In this document: in pieces, positions 1 to 4,786 of the stretch | Position numbering within the stretch: position 1 is the first letter of the stretch | Layout: each line of letters begins with the position of its first letter | Origin: Gemmatimonadota bacterium | Lineage (GTDB): Bacteria; ARS69 | Length of the DNA stretch: 6,994 nt | Reading direction: 5' to 3' | Assembly: GCA_021604925.1 (NCBI GenBank) | Contig: BQJX01000140.1 | Location: forward strand, 1-6,994 | Position numbers and translations under genes: made by a program | The notes under the pieces: generated by a model | Told to the model about the DNA's origin: nothing | What the model saw: only the letters and a program-made list of their open reading frames with translations | Databases searched by the model: none

Positions 1-1
1 A

Positions 2-2356
2 GTCCGCGAGATCACGTACGACGACGGCATCACGCGGGCGTTCACGCTGGCGTCGCTCACCTGGGGAATCGTTGCCCTGCTCGTGGGCGCGATCATCGCC
101 ACCCAGCTGGCCTGGTGGCAGGCGAACTTCCACATCCCGTGGCTGCAGTTCGGGCGGCTCCGGCCACTGCACACGAACGCGGCCATCTTTGCGTTCGTGG
201 GCAACATGATGTTCGCCGGGATCTACTACTCGTCGCAACGGCTCCTGAAGACCCGCATGGCTTCGGACGTGCTGAGCTGGATCAACTTCTACGGCTGGCA
301 ACTTATCATCGTGGCGGCGGCGATCACGCTTCCGCTCGGGATGACCCAGGGCAAGGAGTACGCGGAACTCATCTGGCCGATCGACGTGGCGATCGCGGTG
401 GTGTGGGTGGCGTTCGGCGTGAACTTCTTCTGGACGCTGTCCATCCGCAACGAGAAGAACCTGTACGTGGCGATCTGGTTCTACATCGCCACCATCGTGA
501 CCATCGCCATCCTTCACATCACGAACAGTCTGCATCTGCCCACGAGCCTCACCCACAGCTACCCGATCTTCTCGGGGGTGCAGGATGCGCTGGTCCAATG
601 GTGGTACGGGCACAATGCGGTCGGATTCTTCCTGACCACGCCGATCCTCGGGATCATGTACTACTTCCTGCCCAAGGCCGCCGGACGACCGGTGTACTCG
701 TACCGCCTCTCGGTGGTGCACTTCTGGGGCATCGTGTTCCTGTACATCTGGGCCGGGCCGCATCATCTCCTGTACACCGCGCTTCCCGACTGGGCGCAGA
801 CGCTCGGGATGATCTTCAGCCTGATGCTCTGGGCGCCGTCCTGGGGCGGCATGCTGAACGGCCTGCTCACGCTGCGCGGCGCCTGGGACAAGCTCCGCAC
901 GGACCCCGTGATCAAGTTCCTGATCGTGGCGGTGACGTTCTACGGCATGGCCACGTTCGAAGGGCCGCTGCTCTCGATCAAGAGCGTGAGTTCGCTGGCC
1001 CACTACACGGACTGGATCATCGGTCATGTGCACGTGGGAGCGCTGGGCTGGAACGGCTTCATGGCGGCGGGGATGTTCTACTGGGTCATCCCGCGCCTCT
1101 GGGGAACCCAGCTGTACTCCACCCGCCTGGCCGATGTGCACTTCTGGGTCGGAACCTTCGGCATCCTGCTGTACGTCACGTCCATGTGGATCTCCGGCGT
1201 GAGCCAGGGCCTCTACTGGCGCGCGCTCGACGAGCAGGGCTTCCTCAAGTACCCGGACTTCGTGGAAGGACTGCTGGCGTCGCGCACGATGTACTACATG
1301 CGACTCGTCGGCGGAACCGCGTATCTGGTGGGCTTCCTGCTCTGCGCGTTCAACGTGTTCGCCACGATTCGGTCGGGAAAGCCGACGAACGTGACCGTCA
1401 AGGTGCCGATCCTGCAGAAGGCAACCGTGGGCGGGCCGAGCGGATGGAAGATCGCCGTGGGCGGCCCCGCCGTACTGGCGGCGCTGCTGGTGCTGGTGGC
1501 CGCGGCGCTGGGGATCTCGTCCAAGCACATGAGCCCCATCGTGCTCACGCTGGCCTTGGGCCTGATCGTGGCCGCCATTCTCTACTCGGCGGCCTCGGCG
1601 CGGGCCAATCGACGTTGGCACGCTCTGCTGGAGGGCCGGCCCGTCACGTTCACATTCCTGGTCCTGCTGGCCGTGCTGGCCGGCGGCGTGGCGGAGCTCA
1701 TCCCGAGCATCGTGATCCGTCAGCAGATTCCGATCGCCACGGCGGATGCCAGTGTGGCCGGCGCGGACGGGGCGGCGGACGCGGCGGGCGCGATCTCCAA
1801 GTACACGCAGCAACCGTACAGCCCCCTCGAGCTGGAGGGACGCGACATCTATATCCGCGAAGGTTGCTACAACTGCCACAGCCAGATGATCCGACCCTTC
1901 CGCCACGAGACGCTGCGCTACGGCGACTACTCGCGGGCGGAGGAGTTCCTCTACGACCATCCCTTCCAGTGGGGATCCAAGCGGACCGGTCCGGATCTGC
2001 ATCGGGTCGGCGGCCGCTACCCCAACCTCTGGCACTACGAACACCTGAAGGACCCGCGTTCCACCTCGCCGGGATCCAACATGCCCTCGTACGAATTCCT
2101 GCTTCACCGGCAGGTGGACTACGGCCGCACGGCCGCCAAGCTGTCCGCCATGCGAACGCTGGGCGTACCGTACGACGACGACGACATCCTGGCCGCGCAG
2201 GCCACCGCGGAGTCCCAGGCCCGCCTGATGGCGGACGACCTGGCCACGCAGGGGATCGAGATCGACCCCGGCAGCGATTTCGTGGCCCTGACCGCCTATC
2301 TCCAACGACTTGGCCGGGGACCGCAACCCACCGGCTCCACCAGGGAGGTGCAATGA
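2..2356 (+). CDS. ccoNO: Fused cbb3 cytochrome c oxidase subunit I/II (CcoN-CcoO), 5' partial
   Basis: Catalytic core of a cbb3 oxidase, reducing O2 to water in the cytoplasmic membrane; the true start lies upstream. The CcoN part shows the RPLHTN histidine (170-172, low-spin heme b), WWYGHN (CuB His 611-613), FLYIWAGPHH (the Tyr expected to be cross-linked at 743-745; CuB His pair 761-766), the C-family glutamate in TFEGP (959-961) and the HVH pair (1025-1033, heme b3 and heme b ligands). Two further hydrophobic helices follow (about 1451-1515 and 1531-1600), then the CcoO anchor helix (about 1643-1717). The periplasmic cytochrome c domain has CYNCH at 1865-1879 and a likely axial Met in SNMPSY (Met 2081-2083). 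No stop codon separates the parts, so this is a genuine in-frame fusion, a form known in Bacteroidota. The TGA stop overlaps the ccoQ start. Identity is very secure; the heme ligand roles are taken from the family. Confidence 0.97.
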   Translation, partial: VREITYDDGITRAFTLASLTWGIVALLVGAIIATQLAWWQANFHIPWLQFGRLRPLHTNAAIFAFVGNMMFAGIYYSSQRLLKTRMASDVLSWINFYGWQLIIVAAAITLPLGMTQGKEYAELIWPIDVAIAVVWVAFGVNFFWTLSIRNEKNLYVAIWFYIATIVTIAILHITNSLHLPTSLTHSYPIFSGVQDALVQWWYGHNAVGFFLTTPILGIMYYFLPKAAGRPVYSYRLSVVHFWGIVFLYIWAGPHHLLYTALPDWAQTLGMIFSLMLWAPSWGGMLNGLLTLRGAWDKLRTDPVIKFLIVAVTFYGMATFEGPLLSIKSVSSLAHYTDWIIGHVHVGALGWNGFMAAGMFYWVIPRLWGTQLYSTRLADVHFWVGTFGILLYVTSMWISGVSQGLYWRALDEQGFLKYPDFVEGLLASRTMYYMRLVGGTAYLVGFLLCAFNVFATIRSGKPTNVTVKVPILQKATVGGPSGWKIAVGGPAVLAALLVLVAAALGISSKHMSPIVLTLALGLIVAAILYSAASARANRRWHALLEGRPVTFTFLVLLAVLAGGVAELIPSIVIRQQIPIATADASVAGADGAADAAGAISKYTQQPYSPLELEGRDIYIREGCYNCHSQMIRPFRHETLRYGDYSRAEEFLYDHPFQWGSKRTGPDLHRVGGRYPNLWHYEHLKDPRSTSPGSNMPSYEFLLHRQVDYGRTAAKLSAMRTLGVPYDDDDILAAQATAESQARLMADDLATQGIEIDPGSDFVALTAYLQRLGRGPQPTGSTREVQ
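2343..2350 (+). promoter_or_regulatory. Shine-Dalgarno for ccoQ, ambiguous between two adjacent ATGs
   Basis: GGGAGGTG lies within the last codons of ccoNO. It is 4 nt (measured from GGAGG) before the ATG at 2353 and 7 nt before the ATG at 2356. The first ATG gives an ATGA overlap with the ccoNO stop; the second has the more usual spacing. The two choices differ by one residue. Confidence 0.7.
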
Positions 2357-2559
2357 TGTTCTCCGAATTCCTGTCGCAGGGCGATTTGCTGGCCTGGCCG
2401 CTTCTGGCGCTGGCCATCTTCTTCACGGTGTTCGTGGGAGTTCTCATCCAGGTATTCGCCGGCTGGCGACGCCCCAACGCGCTGACCGAGGTCACGAACC
2501 TTCCGCTCGCCGGCGATGACGTGGCCGGGAGCCCCGGCGCGGAGGACCTGGCGAGATGA
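2353..2559 (+). CDS. ccoQ: CcoQ-like small cbb3 oxidase subunit
   Basis: Encodes 68 residues with a short N-terminus, one hydrophobic helix (about residues 12-36, ending before the basic WRRP) and a polar, acidic tail. Size, single-helix layout and position between ccoO and ccoP match CcoQ/FixQ, which in studied proteobacteria helps stabilise the assembled oxidase and the CcoP association. The sequence itself is too short and variable for a motif-based call, so the name rests mainly on context. It overlaps the ccoNO stop (ATGA at 2353-2356), and its own stop overlaps the ccoP start, suggesting translational coupling through the core subunits. An alternative start is ATG 2356. Confidence 0.82.
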   Translation: MMFSEFLSQGDLLAWPLLALAIFFTVFVGVLIQVFAGWRRPNALTEVTNLPLAGDDVAGSPGAEDLAR

Positions 2560-3116
2560 CCGAACCCAAGCAAGACGAGTTGATGAGCCACGAGTTCGAC
2601 GGAATCCAGGAGTTCGACAACCGACTGCCGAACTGGTGGCTGTACACGCTCTACGGCGCCATCGTGTTTGCCGTGATCTACTGGCTGGGCTTTCACACCT
2701 GGGGCGCCTGGAAGATGCCGCACGAGCAGTACGAGCTGTCCATGGTGGCCGCCGCGGAGGCGCAGTTGGCCAGCATGGCGGATCAGGAACTCACGGACGA
2801 GGCTCTGCAACTCATGTCCACGGTTCCGACCAGCGTGGAGGCGGGACGCGCGGTGTTCGAGCAGTTCTGTGTGGCCTGCCACCTGGCGGACGGATCGGGC
2901 TCGGTGGGCCCGAACCTCACCGACGCCTACTGGATCCACGGCGGACAGCCGATGCAGATCCTGACCACCGTGACGGACGGCGTCCCGGCCATGGGCATGG
3001 CGGCGTGGGGCGATCAACTCGGCCCGATCCGGGTCCAGCAGGTAGTGTCGTATGTGCTGACGTTGAAGGGAACCCACCGACCCGGCAAGGCCCCTCAAGG
3101 AGAACTGGAGGAGTAG
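2556..3116 (+). CDS. ccoP: Short single-heme cbb3 oxidase subunit III (CcoP)
   Basis: Encodes 186 residues. Residues 13-28 carry the FixP_N signature (EFDGIQEFDN followed by LPNWW), leading into one transmembrane helix (about 27-50). A periplasmic cytochrome c domain follows, with a single CVACH heme motif (residues 105-109, nt 2868-2882), the GPNLTDAYW block, and a likely axial Met at 148 (MAAWG; Met146 is the alternative). The C-terminus has the KAPQGE-type tail seen in single-heme CcoPs. Classical proteobacterial CcoP has two heme c motifs and roughly 280-310 residues; here the second domain is absent without any sign of frameshift, so the short form looks native. It should accept electrons from soluble or membrane donors and pass them to the CcoO heme. 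A GGAGG at 2541-2545 precedes the ATG, which overlaps the ccoQ stop (ATGA). Confidence 0.95.
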   Translation: MTEPKQDELMSHEFDGIQEFDNRLPNWWLYTLYGAIVFAVIYWLGFHTWGAWKMPHEQYELSMVAAAEAQLASMADQELTDEALQLMSTVPTSVEAGRAVFEQFCVACHLADGSGSVGPNLTDAYWIHGGQPMQILTTVTDGVPAMGMAAWGDQLGPIRVQQVVSYVLTLKGTHRPGKAPQGELEE

Positions 3117-3155
3117 GACGCCGACCCGCGCGCCGATCCGGCGGCGGGCGGCGTC
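3117..3155 (+). promoter_or_regulatory. Strong intercistronic hairpin between ccoP and ccoG
   Basis: The structure begins on the base after the ccoP stop. Pairing is 3117-3123 with 3149-3155 (7 bp), a bulged A3124, 3125-3129 with 3144-3148 (5 bp), a bulged G3130, 3131-3134 with 3140-3143 (4 bp) and a GATCC loop at 3135-3139. All 16 pairs are Watson-Crick and 15 are G-C. No T-run follows, so it is not a conventional intrinsic terminator. It ends 8 nt before the ccoG ATG, which has no clear Shine-Dalgarno outside the stem. It may protect the ccoNOQP transcript end or lower ccoG translation (inference). The pairing is seen directly; the role is not. Confidence 0.6.
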
Positions 3156-3163
3156 CCCATGGC

Positions 3164-4564
3164 ATGAGCACACCCACCAAGGAACGTGCGCGGCGCCCGA
3201 ATCTGGACACCGTATACACGATCAACGATGACGGGTCCCGGAACTTCCTGCACCCGGCCGACGTCCACGGGCGCTGGCAGGTGCGGAAGAACATCATCTG
3301 GGGAATCCTGCTGGCCATCTACGTGGGCACCCCGTGGATCCTCATCGGCGGGCGTCCGGCCGTCCACATCGACATCCCGGGCCGGAACGCGTTCCTCTTC
3401 GGGCACACCTTCACGAACCAGGACTTCTACCTGATGTTCTTCCTGGTGTCGGGGCTGGGCTTCGGGCTGTTTGTGGTCACGTCCATGCTCGGCCGGATCT
3501 GGTGCGGCTACGCGTGTCCCCAGACCGTGTTCATGGAGGGCGTGTTCCGTCGCATCGAGCGGTGGATCGAGGGCCCGCGCGACGCCCGCATCCGTCGCAA
3601 CCTGGGACCGAACACGCGCGACAAGGTCACGCGCAAGCTCGTCAAGCACGCCGTCTTCCTCATCCTGGCCTACCTCACCGCTCACGTGTTTCTCGCGTAC
3701 TTCATTCCCGCCCGGGAGCTCGTCCGCGTGGTCACGCAGCCGCCCTCCGCGCACTGGGCCGCGTTCCTGTGGGGGCTGTTCTGGACCGGCATCCTCTACT
3801 TCGACTACGGGTGGTTCCGCGAGCAGACCTGCCTGATCATCTGTCCGTACGGACGCGCGCAGTCCGCCATGCACGACCGGGACACCATCGTGATCGGCTA
3901 CGACGAGAAGCGCGGCGAACCCCGCTCCAAGAAGACCCAGGAAGGCGGCGACTGCATCGACTGTTTCCGCTGCGTGGCAGTCTGCCCCACCGGGATCGAT
4001 ATCCGCGACGGCCTCCAGATGGAGTGCGTGGGGTGCGCCAACTGCATCGACGCCTGCGACGACATCATGGAGCGGACCCAACGGCCCCGGGGACTGATCC
4101 GCTACGATTCGCAGCGCGCCTTCGAGGAGGGAACGCGCCGGAGCTTCTTCCGCCCGCGCCTGTTCCTCTACGCGGCGCTGGGGCTGGCGGGACTTCTGGT
4201 GTTCGGCTTCACGGTCTCGCGCCGCGACGCCTTCGAACTGCGCGTGCTCCGATCGCAGGGCCTCCCCTACCAGTTGGAACCGGAGGCGATCCAGAATGTT
4301 TACAGCCTCAGGATCCAGAACAAGCGGGACGAGCCCGCCGTCTTCTTCCTCCGGATGGACGTGCCGGACAGCGCGCCCGCCTCGTTGAACGTGGTGGTAC
4401 CGCAACCCCGCCTGGAAGTGCCGGCGCTCGGCGACGTGCGTTCGCCCATCATGGGTCGGGTTTCACGCCAGGATTGGGTGGCCTCCTTTGCCATGACGGT
4501 GGCCGTGACGGACTCGGCCACCGGTCACACCCAGACGGTCGACGTCCGGTTTCGGGGGCCGTGA
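3164..4564 (+). CDS. ccoG: Cytochrome c oxidase accessory protein CcoG (FixG/RdxA)
   Basis: A 466-residue membrane polyferredoxin. Hydrophobic segments lie near residues 44-62, 86-108, 162-182, 195-215 and 333-351. Family hallmarks are WCGYACPQT (113-121, Cys114 and Cys118), the CPYGR block followed by QSAMHDRDT (227-241; Cys223 and Cys227), and YDEKRGEPR (246-254). Two [4Fe-4S] motifs follow: Cys264, 267, 270, 274 and Cys288, 291, 294, 298. The periplasmic C-terminal part (about 355-466) fits the Ig-like FixG_C domain. In Rhodobacter capsulatus, CcoG reduces Cu(II) to Cu(I) for delivery to the CuB site of cbb3 oxidase, and the same role is expected here. Start ATG 3164 is chosen because family similarity begins within the first 15 residues; no good Shine-Dalgarno precedes it. 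The frame is open upstream only because it shadows ccoP. The stop overlaps the next small gene. Confidence 0.96.
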   Translation: MSTPTKERARRPNLDTVYTINDDGSRNFLHPADVHGRWQVRKNIIWGILLAIYVGTPWILIGGRPAVHIDIPGRNAFLFGHTFTNQDFYLMFFLVSGLGFGLFVVTSMLGRIWCGYACPQTVFMEGVFRRIERWIEGPRDARIRRNLGPNTRDKVTRKLVKHAVFLILAYLTAHVFLAYFIPARELVRVVTQPPSAHWAAFLWGLFWTGILYFDYGWFREQTCLIICPYGRAQSAMHDRDTIVIGYDEKRGEPRSKKTQEGGDCIDCFRCVAVCPTGIDIRDGLQMECVGCANCIDACDDIMERTQRPRGLIRYDSQRAFEEGTRRSFFRPRLFLYAALGLAGLLVFGFTVSRRDAFELRVLRSQGLPYQLEPEAIQNVYSLRIQNKRDEPAVFFLRMDVPDSAPASLNVVVPQPRLEVPALGDVRSPIMGRVSRQDWVASFAMTVAVTDSATGHTQTVDVRFRGP

Positions 4565-4707
4565 TCGTGCCGGGGTGGCTTCGCGAACGACCGTGGATCT
4601 GGTTGATCGTGCTCTACGGCCTGATGGTGGCGGTCCACGCCGTGGTGGTGTACGTGGCCGCGGAGAACGCTCCGGAGGAAGTCCCCGGAGTGTCTGAACA
4701 TCCGTAG
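4561..4707 (+). CDS. Unrecognised 48-residue single-helix membrane protein
   Basis: A GTG start at 4561 overlaps the ccoG TGA stop (GTGA), giving 48 residues. They form a short basic N-terminus (WLRERP), one hydrophobic helix (about residues 12-34, containing Tyr19 and His26) and a small acidic tail (ENAPEE). The positive-inside rule would put the N-terminus in the cytoplasm. I do not recognise the family. It occupies the position where ccoH or ccoS often follows ccoG, but lacks the length of CcoH (about 150 residues) and the sequence pattern I would expect of CcoS. A small cbb3 assembly or accessory subunit is plausible from context only. The frame ends in TAG, followed quickly by further stops, so it is not a visibly frameshifted longer gene. 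GTG 4567 is an alternative start. The ribosome-binding site is weak, so expression probably depends on coupling to ccoG. Confidence 0.6.
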   Translation: MIVPGWLRERPWIWLIVLYGLMVAVHAVVVYVAAENAPEEVPGVSEHP

Positions 4708-4736
4708 ATCTGATAGTCTACCGGCCGCCTGTCGCC

Positions 4737-4757
4737 CGGTTTCCAGGCCGGAAACCG
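4737..4757 (+). terminator. Perfect 8-bp inverted repeat, possible weak terminator
   Basis: CGGTTTCC at 4737-4744 and GGAAACCG at 4750-4757 pair perfectly around an AGGCC loop. It lies 29 nt after the stop of the cbb3 block and 29 nt before the next ATG. Only a short TTCT follows, so it is a poor match to a rho-independent terminator. It could instead be a leader structure of the downstream gene or a protein-binding dyad. Confidence 0.35.
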
Positions 4758-4775
4758 TTCTCGCCGGACCTTCGA

Positions 4776-4781
4776 AGGGAG
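4776..4781 (+). promoter_or_regulatory. Shine-Dalgarno for the CRTAC1-like gene
   Basis: AGGGAG sits 5 nt before the ATG at 4787. It supports that start, which is also followed directly by a credible signal peptide. Confidence 0.7.
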
Positions 4782-4786
4782 CTTGC

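Noticed and set aside
711..1150. Repeated GTGCACTTCTGGG stretches
   Set aside because: They encode the recurring V-H-F-W motif in CcoN transmembrane helices; there is no sign of a DNA-level repeat element.
3159..3167. Two-codon micro-ORF (ATG GCA TGA) whose stop overlaps the ccoG ATG
   Set aside because: It could couple initiation to ccoG, but such a short match arises easily by chance and has no ribosome-binding site of its own.
1698..4405. Long minus-strand open frames opposite ccoO, ccoP and ccoG
   Set aside because: They are antisense to securely identified genes, show no recognisable motifs and lack credible start regions.
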